Assembly (NCBI RefSeq): GCF_002298975.1 | Contig: NZ_DBMV01000024.1 | Location: forward strand, 1-64,000 | Reading direction: 5' to 3' | Source of the DNA: Ralstonia sp. UBA689 | Lineage (GTDB): Bacteria > Pseudomonadota > Gammaproteobacteria > Burkholderiales > Burkholderiaceae | Length of the DNA stretch: 64,000 nucleotides | Shown: positions 36,585 through 45,108 of the stretch, one piece after another | Numbering within the stretch: the first letter of the stretch is position 1 | Layout: the number at the start of each line of letters is the position of its first letter | The notes under the pieces: model-generated | Database searches by the model: none | What the model was told of the DNA's origin: nothing | What the model saw: only the letters and a program-made list of their open reading frames with translations | Made by a program: the position numbers and the translations under genes

Positions 36585-37137
36585 AAATCGAGCTCGGTTG
36601 CTTTCTCTGACTCTGGTCGGTTGGGGGCTTCTCGGCTGTCGAGCTAGCGGGGTAGATACACAGCCGGTTCCACAGCACGTCGAACAAGTCTCGGCGCAGC
36701 CGAATGAACCTGTCGCCAAGGTTAAGCAATCGTCGGCCAGGGAGCCGAAGCGGGCCTTCTTGCTAGCGCAACAAGCGAGTGAGCGCGCAGGTCGCGGGGA
36801 CTACGCAGGCGCGCTGATCGACCTCGACGCGGCGATTGAGATTCGAGGCAACGTGCCAGAACTATCGCTAATGCACTGCATGTTGAGCGAGCGCGAGAGC
36901 AAACAACCACAGTTGGACTGTTATGCCAACGTCGTGCGGGCATATGAGGTCAATGGCGCTCTTTGCGAAAGCAATCTGAACTGCGTCGTTGCTGCTTCGA
37001 TGGCCTCGTCGCTGAAGGCGCCGCGCTATCGGGCCCAATACTTGGAAGCACCGAAATCGCCCGAGGAGCAGGGTTTGGCTGAAACCGTGTTGAAGGACTT
37101 CACACGGGAAGGGTATCTACACACCATCCTCCCCTGA
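36577..37137 (+). CDS. Predicted lipoprotein with TPR-like repeat, candidate lipase immunity protein
   Basis: The ATG at 36577 overlaps the vgrG stop by 8 bases. A longer frame to 36496 lies within vgrG. The 186-residue product has an N-terminal lipoprotein signal (RARLLSLTLVGWGLLGC, lipobox LLGC) and an Ala/Gln/Pro linker. A TPR-like helical pair follows (AFLLAQQASERAGRGDYAGA, LIDLDAAIEIRG), then three further Cys residues (CMLSERE, LDCYANV, ALCESNLNCVV). In P. aeruginosa the gene at this position, between vgrG2b and tle3, encodes the immunity protein Tli3. Periplasmic neutralisation of the next gene's lipase is the natural inference. No direct sequence match to Tli3 was verified. Confidence 0.72.
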   Translation: MSRNRARLLSLTLVGWGLLGCRASGVDTQPVPQHVEQVSAQPNEPVAKVKQSSAREPKRAFLLAQQASERAGRGDYAGALIDLDAAIEIRGNVPELSLMHCMLSERESKQPQLDCYANVVRAYEVNGALCESNLNCVVAASMASSLKAPRYRAQYLEAPKSPEEQGLAETVLKDFTREGYLHTILP

Positions 37138-37201
37138 GTGGTGGTTGCCCAGAACCAGCCTACGAAGTGTCAACGCCAGCCAAGAGATGAAACAGGACGA
37201 C

Positions 37202-39625
37202 ATGACCACCGCCGAACACACCCTCTCCGAGACCCGCGTCACCGCCCGTCGCCTGGACAGCCCACACGCCGAAGCCCTGTGCCTGCCCGGCAAGCCGCGC
37301 CTCGACGTAGGAGCTCCCTTGCCACTGCCCGGCGTCATCATCTTCGTGCACGGCGTCAACTCCACCGGCGAATGGTTCGACGACGCTGAAGAAGGCCTGT
37401 GCAAAGGCCTCAACACCCGTCTGCAACGCAACGACGATCAGCTTCATTGCATCAAGGGCAGCGGCCAACTCAAGCCCATGCGCTACCAGAACGAGCTGAC
37501 TGACGACGGCTACATTAAGGATGACATCAAAGCCCACAACTTCGTCATCGCAGGCAGCGGATGCAGCCCCATCATCCGCTTCCGCTGGGGCTACAAGGCC
37601 AGCGCCGCTGAACTTGGCGCCGTGGGCGGTGACATCCTGCTGGACGAACACAACGCCTGGGGAGGTGGCCCGTTCGTCAACGGTTGCTCTGCCTTGCCCG
37701 ACCTGTTCGACAAAGGCACCCATGCAGAATTCCTGGGGGGCTTCCTCAAGCTCAACGATCTCCAAACAAGCGACCGGCAAATCTACAACGCCCCCGCCCG
37801 CCATTACCAAGCCTTTGCCGCATGGCGCCTGGCCAAACTCGTTGCCCGCATCCGCGAGGTTCATCGCGAGTGCTACGGAAAAGACTGTCCCATCACCGTC
37901 GTCTGCCATAGCCAGGGCAACATGGTGGGCCTGACCTCCGCCTACTTCGGCGCGCATCACACAGAGTTTGGCGGTAACCCGAAAAGTGGCACCTTAGGTC
38001 TGGGCGTGGCCGACACCTACATCCTCGCCAACGCCCCCTACAGCCTGCGCGGCAGCCGGGTGGACAACTTCACCCAGCGCAACAGCACGACCGGCTTGGG
38101 CCGCGTCACCCTTGAGGCCCGCATCGCCGGCCTGAAGAACTTCTTTGACATCGTGCGCCACTTCCAGCCCCAGGCCTGGCATTACAACAACGACTACGTG
38201 ACACAGCACAGCCACAACAGCCGCCCGAGGAACGGTGATACCGCTTGCACCGCCAAGCAAGACTGCCAAGCGCGGGACACCCGCGGGCGCGTCTTCCTCT
38301 ACTGCTGCCCGCACGACCGCGTGGTTTCTGTCTCCACCGTTCAAGGCATGGGCTGGCTGGGCCTGGACAAGAGCGACATCGAGAGCACCCACGCCCAGAG
38401 CATCCTGTACCAGCGCGTCTGGGCTCAGACTAAACCGGGCGTGCCCTTCAAAGTCGGTGCCCAACCGGGCGAGTTCTACGACTACTGGGAACACACCATC
38501 GGCGCCACCCCCGCCCACACCAACAGCGGCTGGGACGATACAACCGGCCGCTACGCGCCCGAGAATTCCAAGCCCCCGTTCTGGGATCCACCTTCGGAAA
38601 ACATGAGCGTCATGTTTGGCAAAACCTTGAGCGACGACCGCGCCAGCCTACTCGGCAAAACCGGTTTTACCGTCGTTGGTGGTGTAGTGCAAGGCGGAAT
38701 ATGGCTTGCCAGCCCCTTTACCGACGCCCTCAAGGTCAACGCCAACCCTGACACCGGTTGGCGTGTGCTCGTCAACGCCCCCGCCGTGCCCAGCGGCGGG
38801 ATCGAACCGCGCGCGCTCTACCTGCCCAGCGGCAGCACCGAATTGCGTCCGGAAGAGACTCGCCACACCGACGGCACCCGCGTCAACGGCCCCTTCAACC
38901 GGCGCACCGAGTCCGCTAGAGACGCCCTCAACCCAAAGCGCGGCGTGCCCGAAGGACAGCACGACCCATACGCCACCCAGCGCGAAACCGGCCGGGGCAA
39001 CGCCAGCAGCGAAGCCTCCATGCGCTACGACCAGAACGCCGGCCTGCGCCAACTCGCACGACGCAAGCTGTATGACAAGCAGGGCACCCTCAATACCAAT
39101 GTTCCTTTTGGCGAAGCCGACATTGGCCTGTTAAGCGAGCAAGGGCAGTCGCAAGCGCGCAGCGTCACGTTTAGCGCGTATGAGCAACAGAGCCGGCAGA
39201 AGCTGATTAAGGCGGGTGACGACCAGCAAGCTACCAACCACTCCACCATCCTCACCAACCCGGCGCACGCCGAGCACGTGCTGGCCTACGACGTGGACGT
39301 GGGCGTGTGCTGGTTCAACGAAAACTTGATGAACCAGTTCCGCAGGATGGCGGATTGGCGATGGTGCAAGCCGGAGAAGGGCGAAAAGAACAACCAGGGT
39401 GAAATGGTGGGGGCGGACTACTACCCGCAGGGCAGAAAGGCTGACAAGGATCAGGAGTTTGAGTACTACGTCAGCGCCAAGTATGAGAAGAGCCCGTTGG
39501 CAAACAACGATAAGTTTGATGCCAGCAAAGGCGCCGTCACCGCGATCCATATCCCTGACGAGCGCAACACCGGGCTGTTCGATGCCCACCATGCGCCCAA
39601 GGGCGCAGGCCCACACTACGCGTGA
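37202..39625 (+). CDS. Tle3-like T6SS phospholipase effector (alpha/beta hydrolase)
   Basis: I favour the ATG at 37202, which has AGGA close upstream; 37187 is also possible. The 807-residue protein has an alpha/beta-hydrolase core. It starts with an oxyanion motif (VIIFVHGVNSTGEWFDD, near residues 45-61) and a nucleophile elbow VVCHSQGNM with Ser near 237. A candidate catalytic Asp lies in CCPHDRVVSV near 372. The long C-terminal half resembles the DUF3274 region of Tle3 effectors. There is no signal peptide, as expected of a T6SS cargo. Tle enzymes degrade membrane phospholipids in the target periplasm. vgrG, a lipoprotein and a Tla3-like adaptor flank it. Substrate and bond specificity are not readable. 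Confidence 0.83.
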   Translation: MTTAEHTLSETRVTARRLDSPHAEALCLPGKPRLDVGAPLPLPGVIIFVHGVNSTGEWFDDAEEGLCKGLNTRLQRNDDQLHCIKGSGQLKPMRYQNELTDDGYIKDDIKAHNFVIAGSGCSPIIRFRWGYKASAAELGAVGGDILLDEHNAWGGGPFVNGCSALPDLFDKGTHAEFLGGFLKLNDLQTSDRQIYNAPARHYQAFAAWRLAKLVARIREVHRECYGKDCPITVVCHSQGNMVGLTSAYFGAHHTEFGGNPKSGTLGLGVADTYILANAPYSLRGSRVDNFTQRNSTTGLGRVTLEARIAGLKNFFDIVRHFQPQAWHYNNDYVTQHSHNSRPRNGDTACTAKQDCQARDTRGRVFLYCCPHDRVVSVSTVQGMGWLGLDKSDIESTHAQSILYQRVWAQTKPGVPFKVGAQPGEFYDYWEHTIGATPAHTNSGWDDTTGRYAPENSKPPFWDPPSENMSVMFGKTLSDDRASLLGKTGFTVVGGVVQGGIWLASPFTDALKVNANPDTGWRVLVNAPAVPSGGIEPRALYLPSGSTELRPEETRHTDGTRVNGPFNRRTESARDALNPKRGVPEGQHDPYATQRETGRGNASSEASMRYDQNAGLRQLARRKLYDKQGTLNTNVPFGEADIGLLSEQGQSQARSVTFSAYEQQSRQKLIKAGDDQQATNHSTILTNPAHAEHVLAYDVDVGVCWFNENLMNQFRRMADWRWCKPEKGEKNNQGEMVGADYYPQGRKADKDQEFEYYVSAKYEKSPLANNDKFDASKGAVTAIHIPDERNTGLFDAHHAPKGAGPHYA

Positions 39626-39634
39626 GGAGCCGCC

Positions 39635-41239
39635 ATGCCCAACCCGCATTCTTTGAGCGCGCGCACACGCGTATGCATGGGCGCTGCCTGCTTGCTGCTC
39701 ACCGCCTGCCAATCTGGAGTGTCCATGTCTTCCGACGAGTACCGCTATTCCCGCAAGCCCGTAGCCTGGCCGCGCATGCAAGTCCAGCCTGCCCAGGCCG
39801 CTCAGGCCGATGCGGCCAATCCAGCCCAAGCTCCCGCCGCCGTGCTCCTCGGCGTGCAATGGCTCAACCCGCTGATGCGGCGCAGTTATCCCACCCAATG
39901 GAGCCTGCTGTGGGCACAAGGGCTGGCGGAGCCCAATACCGATGACAACGAGGCGGCGCGCTTCAAGGTGGGGGACTCGGTGGGAGAGGTAGTGACCAGT
40001 GTTGCGCCATGGCCTCGCAACAAGCCGTTGCCTGCTATCCCGAGGAGCAAGTACCAAGATTACTGGCCGGGCTTGCGCGATCTGCTCGAGGGCCCACTGC
40101 ATACCTTCAACAGCTACCCCATTGATCCGAATTACTTCTACTCCATCCGCATGGGCACCGACCGGCCGGACTACATGGATTCGGTGGTGTTCTTTGGGAT
40201 GCCGCGCGAGTGGATCGGCACGCCGACGGATATCACCAATGACAACCAAAGTAGCGGCGATAAGTCCATGCTAAGTGAGCAGGCGGCCATGGGCGTGCCA
40301 GCCCCCAGCATCCTCGCCTACGACGCCGCGCACGCCGAAGAGCGCATGCGTGACTATTGGTACCGGCTGCACAAGGACAGGGAGGGCAAGACCGTGCGCG
40401 GCACTCGCGCCACGCAGGAAATGATCATCGGCGAGCCCACGCTGTCCTTGCTTGCCACGCGGCGGTTGGTGTTCGACGTGGTTGCCGAAGAGGCGCAAGC
40501 CAAAGACATGATGTTCAATCCCACCGGCAAGCTGCCGACGGTCGTAGTCAAGGCTGGCGATGAAACCGTGGGTTTCTACGATTTGCAAGAGGCCCTCAAA
40601 TTTCTGGCCGAGAATCCCACCAAACTGGTGTGGGTGTGGAACGCGGATGCGCCGCATTACCCTCTGGGCGGACAAACCAACGAGAACACCGCGCTCCTCA
40701 TCCTCGGCCACCCAAGTGCTGACTGGGGCTACACGCCGCTGGCCTCCATCTACACCCCGCATCAGCACAAGGGCGCTATAGACGCCAAGTCCGCCAACCC
40801 AGGCGGCGCTTGGAGCGGCCTCATGGAAGCCGTGCAAGCCCAAGCCCCGCAAGACCACCCGGTTGAGCGGATTTACCACGATGTGCACAAGCACACCGAC
40901 AACATCAACCGTCTGTTGGGGCCACTGCGTTCAGCTATTCACCAGCAATGGCCCGATCTGGACCAGATCGGCAACGTCTATAGCGTCTCTGAACACATGG
41001 ACGGCCCGGCGCGTGCGGCTAGCTTTGCGGTCAATACCGCATTCGCAGCGGCCTATGCCAATCAAAGCGGCAAGAGCGCCGTCGTCACCAGCGTGGCCGA
41101 CGCGACCGACTCCTGGGCCGTGCTGATCGGCCCGCCGCCGGGTTGGCAACCGAAACCACCGGTCAGCTACTGGATGCGTGCGCGAGGCGAGGGGCGGGCG
41201 TATTGGCCGTGGTTTGGCCAGCCAACCAGCGGAAAGTAA
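39635..41239 (+). CDS. Tla3-like T6SS lipase adaptor (DUF2875)
   Basis: GAGGAG precedes the ATG at 39635. The 534-residue protein starts with a lipoprotein-type signal (RVCMGAACLLLTACQSG, lipobox LTAC). It continues with VLLGVQWLNPLMRRSYPTQW and MDSVVFFGMPREWIGTPTDI, which I recall from the DUF2875/Tla3 family. In P. aeruginosa, Tla3 binds Tle3 and is needed to load it onto VgrG2b. The gene begins 9 bases after the lipase stop, so the pair is co-translated. An exported, lipid-anchored adaptor is mechanistically odd for a cytoplasmic loading step. The signal sequence may instead act as an anchor. Confidence 0.78.
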   Translation: MPNPHSLSARTRVCMGAACLLLTACQSGVSMSSDEYRYSRKPVAWPRMQVQPAQAAQADAANPAQAPAAVLLGVQWLNPLMRRSYPTQWSLLWAQGLAEPNTDDNEAARFKVGDSVGEVVTSVAPWPRNKPLPAIPRSKYQDYWPGLRDLLEGPLHTFNSYPIDPNYFYSIRMGTDRPDYMDSVVFFGMPREWIGTPTDITNDNQSSGDKSMLSEQAAMGVPAPSILAYDAAHAEERMRDYWYRLHKDREGKTVRGTRATQEMIIGEPTLSLLATRRLVFDVVAEEAQAKDMMFNPTGKLPTVVVKAGDETVGFYDLQEALKFLAENPTKLVWVWNADAPHYPLGGQTNENTALLILGHPSADWGYTPLASIYTPHQHKGAIDAKSANPGGAWSGLMEAVQAQAPQDHPVERIYHDVHKHTDNINRLLGPLRSAIHQQWPDLDQIGNVYSVSEHMDGPARAASFAVNTAFAAAYANQSGKSAVVTSVADATDSWAVLIGPPPGWQPKPPVSYWMRARGEGRAYWPWFGQPTSGK

Positions 41240-41266
41240 GAAATTGAAGACAGTGAGAAATCAACA

Positions 41267-41707
41267 ATGAAAGCACCAACTCGATTCGCAACAATCCCCA
41301 TTGTTGCCGCAACGTGTCTCTTCGCCACACAAGCCACAGCCGACATTACGGCTATGCAGGCAAGGCAGTTGGGGGAAATGTCTGCCGTGCAAGCTCAAAT
41401 GTCTATGGTGATCGGGGCAGCCTACATGGGTGCTATCGCCGAGGGCTGTGCTCAGACTTATCCCGCCCTGCGCTCTGATGTCAATGCCATGTACGACTCG
41501 CTCAAGATTGACGCCGCAAAGCGCAATGAACTCTCTTTGGCATTGGGCTCGTGTATCGATAAGCGCAGCGCACCAGATGAAGACGGCTGCCGAAGCTTGA
41601 TCGGACAAATCAATGTGCCGGTAAGCGAAGAGAGTCTCTCTGCATTCTTTGATGCGCCGGCCGCACTGCCCGGCATGAAGATGATTAAGCGATGTGGCGA
41701 GGAGTAA
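41267..41707 (+). CDS. Small exported protein of unknown function in the T6SS effector module
   Basis: The 146-residue product has an N-terminal signal peptide (FATIPIVAATCLFATQATAD, cleavage probably after ATA). The mature part of about 120 residues is helical, with four Cys: EGCAQTY, LGSCIDKR, EDGCRSL and KRCGEE at the end. Two disulphides in the periplasm are likely. I do not recognise the family. It lies between the Tla3-like adaptor and PAAR, 8 bases before the latter, and its codons are visibly less C-ending than those of tssK-tssM. Candidate roles are a second immunity protein for the lipase or a chaperone-like partner of it. Confidence 0.7.
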   Translation: MKAPTRFATIPIVAATCLFATQATADITAMQARQLGEMSAVQAQMSMVIGAAYMGAIAEGCAQTYPALRSDVNAMYDSLKIDAAKRNELSLALGSCIDKRSAPDEDGCRSLIGQINVPVSEESLSAFFDAPAALPGMKMIKRCGEE

Positions 41708-41715
41708 GCGCAACT

Positions 41716-41970
41716 ATGTCCGCGAACATCATCACCGTAGGCGACATCGGCACGCACGGCGCAGTGGTCACCACCGGCTCGCCCACAAGCAAAATCCGAG
41801 GCCGACCCATCGCCCGCCTGGGCGACTTCGTCAACTGCCCGAAGCACGGCATCAACCGCATCGTGCAGGTGTCCGGTCCAGCGAAGGTAGGTGGCATCCC
41901 CATGGCTCGCGCAGGCGACATCACCGAATGTGGCTGCGTCTTGATCGGCAGCCAGCCAGGCAAAGCATGA
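41716..41970 (+). CDS. PAAR spike-tip protein
   Basis: GAGGAG stands before the ATG at 41716. The 84-residue protein is a bare PAAR domain: NIITVGDIGTHGAVVTTGSP, then RPIARLGDFVNCPKHGINRI and PMARAGDITECGCVLIGS. Cys and His residues (NCPKHG, TECGC) probably hold the zinc of the cone. It sharpens the VgrG tip and has no toxin fused to it. Its stop overlaps the tssJ start in ATGA. In most clusters PAAR lies near vgrG. Here the lipase module separates them. Confidence 0.92.
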   Translation: MSANIITVGDIGTHGAVVTTGSPTSKIRGRPIARLGDFVNCPKHGINRIVQVSGPAKVGGIPMARAGDITECGCVLIGSQPGKA

Positions 41971-42467
41971 TCGTCCGCTTTCTGATGCCATGGGTGCTGT
42001 CGTTTGCGCTGGCCGCGTGCTCCACTGCCCCCGCTCAGCCCGAGCAAATGAAACTCAACCTGTCCATCCAGGCAGGAGACACCCTCAACCCTGACGTCAA
42101 GGGCAGGGCATCTCCGGTCCTGGTCCGCCTCTACGAACTCAAGACTTCCAACGCATTCGAGCAAGCCGATTACTACTCGCTCGAATCGTCGGACCGCACG
42201 CTGCTGATGCAGGACTTGCTGGCGCGTGACGAGTTCATCTTGCGCCCGGGGGAGTTTCAAGACATCGAACGCAAGCTCAACCCAGACACGCAGGCGCTTG
42301 GCTTCCTGGTTGGCTACCGCGAGCTCGGCAAGGCCACCTGGCGCAGCGTCTACAAGCTGCCGCCCGCGCCCGAGGCGGCGTGGTATCGCAGCGTGATTCC
42401 CGCACGCAAGATCAAGCTGCAGGTCGTTCTGGACCAGCAGGCCATTACCGTATCCAAACCTGATTGA
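41967..42467 (+). CDS. tssJ: T6SS outer-membrane lipoprotein TssJ
   Basis: The ATG at 41967 overlaps the PAAR stop (ATGA). The 166-residue protein has a lipoprotein signal (RFLMPWVLSFALAACSTAP, lipobox LAAC). The VasD/Lip pattern follows: MKLNLSIQAGDTLNPDVKGR, PVLVRLYELKTSNAFEQADY and GFLVGYRELGKATWRSVYKL. TssJ anchors the TssL-TssM trans-envelope complex at the outer membrane by binding the TssM C-terminus. It is followed after 4 bases by tssK. Confidence 0.94.
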   Translation: MIVRFLMPWVLSFALAACSTAPAQPEQMKLNLSIQAGDTLNPDVKGRASPVLVRLYELKTSNAFEQADYYSLESSDRTLLMQDLLARDEFILRPGEFQDIERKLNPDTQALGFLVGYRELGKATWRSVYKLPPAPEAAWYRSVIPARKIKLQVVLDQQAITVSKPD

Positions 42468-42471
42468 TGCA

Positions 42472-43818
42472 ATGAGCTGGTACAACAAAGTCGTCTGGAG
42501 CGAAGGGCTGTTTTTGCGCCCGCAGCTCTTCCAGCAGCAGGAGCGCTATCTGGAGCATTTCGCTCACAAGCGTGCCGCTGCATTGAGCCCATTTTTTTGG
42601 GGCTTTCATGATTTCTCGATTGATGCCGAGGCGTTGGCGTTGGGCAAGCTGGTCGTGTCCGGCGCCGCCGGCATTTTCCAGGACGGCACGCCGTTCGAGG
42701 CGCCGGCGCACGCCAAGTTGCCCGCGCCTCTTGCGCTGCGCCATGAGCACCTGAATCAAACCATCTATCTGGCCGCTCCCATTCGTACACCGAATGCGGA
42801 AGAAACCACCTTCGAGGAAGACGCCCAGGATTCGCTGGCTCGCTATCGCAGCTTCGAGCAAGAGTTGCTTGACGCCAATTCGATCGGGCAGGGTCCCAAG
42901 CTGGTTCAACTGAGCGATCTGCGCTTGCGCCTGCTGCCCGAGAAGGAACTTACAGAGTCCTGGCTCGGCATGCCGCTGGCCAAGGTCACGGAAATCAATG
43001 CGGACGGCAGCGCACGCCTGGACCCGGCGCTGATCCCCCCGGTCAACGTCTACGCCGCCAGCGCCTTGTTGCAGACCTGGTTGGGTGAAGTTCATGGGCT
43101 GCTGCGCTTGCGCGCCAGCGCCATGGCTGAGCGCCTGACGGCGTCCAGCACGCGCGGAGGCGATGCCGCAGAAATCTCGGAATACCTCATCCTGCAACTG
43201 TTCAATCGCTTCGAGCCCGTGTTCGCGCACATGCTCCAAGCCAAGGCGGCCTCGCCCGAGGCGCTCTATGTGGAACTGACAGCTTTCGCCGGTGAGCTGT
43301 CCACCTTCGTACGCACGGCAACCCGCCGCCCGGCGGAATACGCTGCGTACCGGCACGACGAGCCTCATACCTGCATCAAGCCCGTCGTGGACGACCTGCG
43401 TTTCCTGCTGAACGTGGTGCTGGAGCGCAGCGCTCAGCGCATCGAGTTGCGCGCCCAGCCCAACGGCGTGCGACTGGCGGTGCTGGAACCGTCGGAGTTC
43501 GCGCGCTTTGGCACCTTCGTGTTGGCGGTGGGCGCGCACTTGCCGGCCGACGTGCTGCAGCAGCAGTTCCCGGCGCAAGCCAAGGTTGGTCCGGCCGAGC
43601 GATTGGCGGAACTGATCCGCTCGCACCTGCCCGGCCTACCGCTGCAGGCGATGCCCGTGCCGCCGCGCCAGATTCCGTTCAGTGCTGGCCAGGTGTATTT
43701 CGAGTTGTCGCAGGACCATCCGCTCTGGGAACAAGTCCTCCGGTACGGCGGCCTTGCCCTGCATGTGGCAGGGCAGTTCCCTGAGTTGCGACTTGAGCTG
43801 TGGGGAGTGCGCCAATGA
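42472..43818 (+). CDS. tssK: T6SS baseplate protein TssK
   Basis: The 448-residue protein starts MSWYNKVVWSEGLFLRPQLF and contains QQQERYLEHFAHKRAAALSP, the standard TssK/ImpJ opening. The C-terminal PAIRWRL-type receptor region is represented by RQIPFSAGQVYFELSQDHPL and ends in FPELRLELWGVRQ. TssK trimers connect the TssFG wedges to TssL and TssM in the inner membrane. The stop overlaps the tssL start (ATGA). No truncation is seen. Confidence 0.95.
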   Translation: MSWYNKVVWSEGLFLRPQLFQQQERYLEHFAHKRAAALSPFFWGFHDFSIDAEALALGKLVVSGAAGIFQDGTPFEAPAHAKLPAPLALRHEHLNQTIYLAAPIRTPNAEETTFEEDAQDSLARYRSFEQELLDANSIGQGPKLVQLSDLRLRLLPEKELTESWLGMPLAKVTEINADGSARLDPALIPPVNVYAASALLQTWLGEVHGLLRLRASAMAERLTASSTRGGDAAEISEYLILQLFNRFEPVFAHMLQAKAASPEALYVELTAFAGELSTFVRTATRRPAEYAAYRHDEPHTCIKPVVDDLRFLLNVVLERSAQRIELRAQPNGVRLAVLEPSEFARFGTFVLAVGAHLPADVLQQQFPAQAKVGPAERLAELIRSHLPGLPLQAMPVPPRQIPFSAGQVYFELSQDHPLWEQVLRYGGLALHVAGQFPELRLELWGVRQ

Positions 43819-45098
43819 GCGATCCAGCGACCACAGAAGTGACCCGTTCCGCTGCTCAAGAGCCGGAGGTTGCACAGAGCCCAGGCAAGGCACATGAAAC
43901 CGCCACGCAGGCCGCCAACGAACCACTGCGTGCGAAACGCAAGCCAATTGAGCAACGCGTCGAGAAGGCGATGCAGCAGATCAATCCGCTGCTGTCTGCT
44001 GCCCGTCCCTTGCTGCGCGTGCTGGCCGACATGCCCCGCGAATTGCGTGTTGACCAGGCGGCATTGCTGAAGAGGGTACTGGTGCAGGAGTTGCACGACT
44101 TCCAGGCGGTCTGCGAGCGTGCGGGCATTCGCTCCGAACACATCCTGGCCACGCGCTATGGTTTGTGCACGGCGTTGGACGAGGCCGCGCAGCGCACGCC
44201 GTGGGGTAAGAACGACTGGGCTGCGAACAGCCTGCTCATCCAACTGCACGGCGAGAACAAGGGCGGTGAAAAAGTCTTCCACGTGCTGGGCCGGTTGGTG
44301 AACAGTCCGGCTGAGCACATCGATGTGATCGAGGTGATCTACTACCTGCTCTCGCTAGGCTTCCTGGGCCGTTACGGCAACATCACGGATGGCGACCGGC
44401 AGCATCTCGCGATCCGACAGCGCCTTCACACCTTGATTCGCCAGCAGCGTGGCCCGGTGCCCAGGGAGCTTTCCCCGAACCTGTATGTGGCGCCGGCGGG
44501 CAAGTTCTCGGTCATTCGCACCGTTCCCATCTGGATGAGCGCAACTGTGCTGGGCCTAGCCGTGTTTGGTCTGTTCGCTTGGTACAAGTACCAACTATCG
44601 CTGCGCACACATGAGTTGGAACAGCAGATTCACGCGATCGGTCAGATTACGCCACCACCTCCGCCCAAGGCGCTTCGACTGGCGGAGTTGCTCAAGGGTG
44701 CAATCGCACGTGGTGAAGTGAAGGTGCAGGAAGGCGCCAACCACAGCGCGGTGATATTCCGCGGCGACGACATGTTTGCCGGCGGGCAGGCCAGCGTCAA
44801 CGCCAAGGTGCTGCCGTTGCTGGACAAGGTGGCAGCCGAGATCGCGAGGGTGCCCGGTAAGGTGACCGTAACGGGCCACAGCGACAACGTTCCCATCCGC
44901 ACGGCCAAATTCCCGTCGAACCAGGTGCTCTCCGAAGAGCGCGCCGTGCACGTTGCCGAATACCTCACCACCCAAGGTGTCGCCAAGGGGCGGTTGGAAG
45001 CGGTAGGCAAGGGAGATACGGCGCCGGTGGCAGATAACACGACGGCGGACGGCAGGGCGAAGAATCGCCGGGTCGAGATCGTTGTCTCGCAGTCTTGA
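43815..45098 (+). CDS. tssL: T6SS membrane protein TssL with OmpA-like domain
   Basis: The ATG at 43815 overlaps the tssK stop. The 427-residue protein has the cytoplasmic DotU domain. Its hallmarks ARYGLCTALDEAAQRTPWG-type, FHVLGRLVNSPAEHIDVIE and YYLLSLGFLGRYG are intact. One membrane segment follows (PIWMSATVLGLAVFGLFAWY). The periplasmic OmpA-like peptidoglycan-binding domain has VTGHSDNVPI and NRRVEIVV. TssL joins TssM in the inner membrane and recruits TssK. The OmpA fusion lets this TssL anchor directly to the cell wall, which other systems do through TagL. Confidence 0.94.
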   Translation: MSDPATTEVTRSAAQEPEVAQSPGKAHETATQAANEPLRAKRKPIEQRVEKAMQQINPLLSAARPLLRVLADMPRELRVDQAALLKRVLVQELHDFQAVCERAGIRSEHILATRYGLCTALDEAAQRTPWGKNDWAANSLLIQLHGENKGGEKVFHVLGRLVNSPAEHIDVIEVIYYLLSLGFLGRYGNITDGDRQHLAIRQRLHTLIRQQRGPVPRELSPNLYVAPAGKFSVIRTVPIWMSATVLGLAVFGLFAWYKYQLSLRTHELEQQIHAIGQITPPPPPKALRLAELLKGAIARGEVKVQEGANHSAVIFRGDDMFAGGQASVNAKVLPLLDKVAAEIARVPGKVTVTGHSDNVPIRTAKFPSNQVLSEERAVHVAEYLTTQGVAKGRLEAVGKGDTAPVADNTTADGRAKNRRVEIVVSQS

Positions 45099-45108
45099 GA
45101 ATTTGGGT

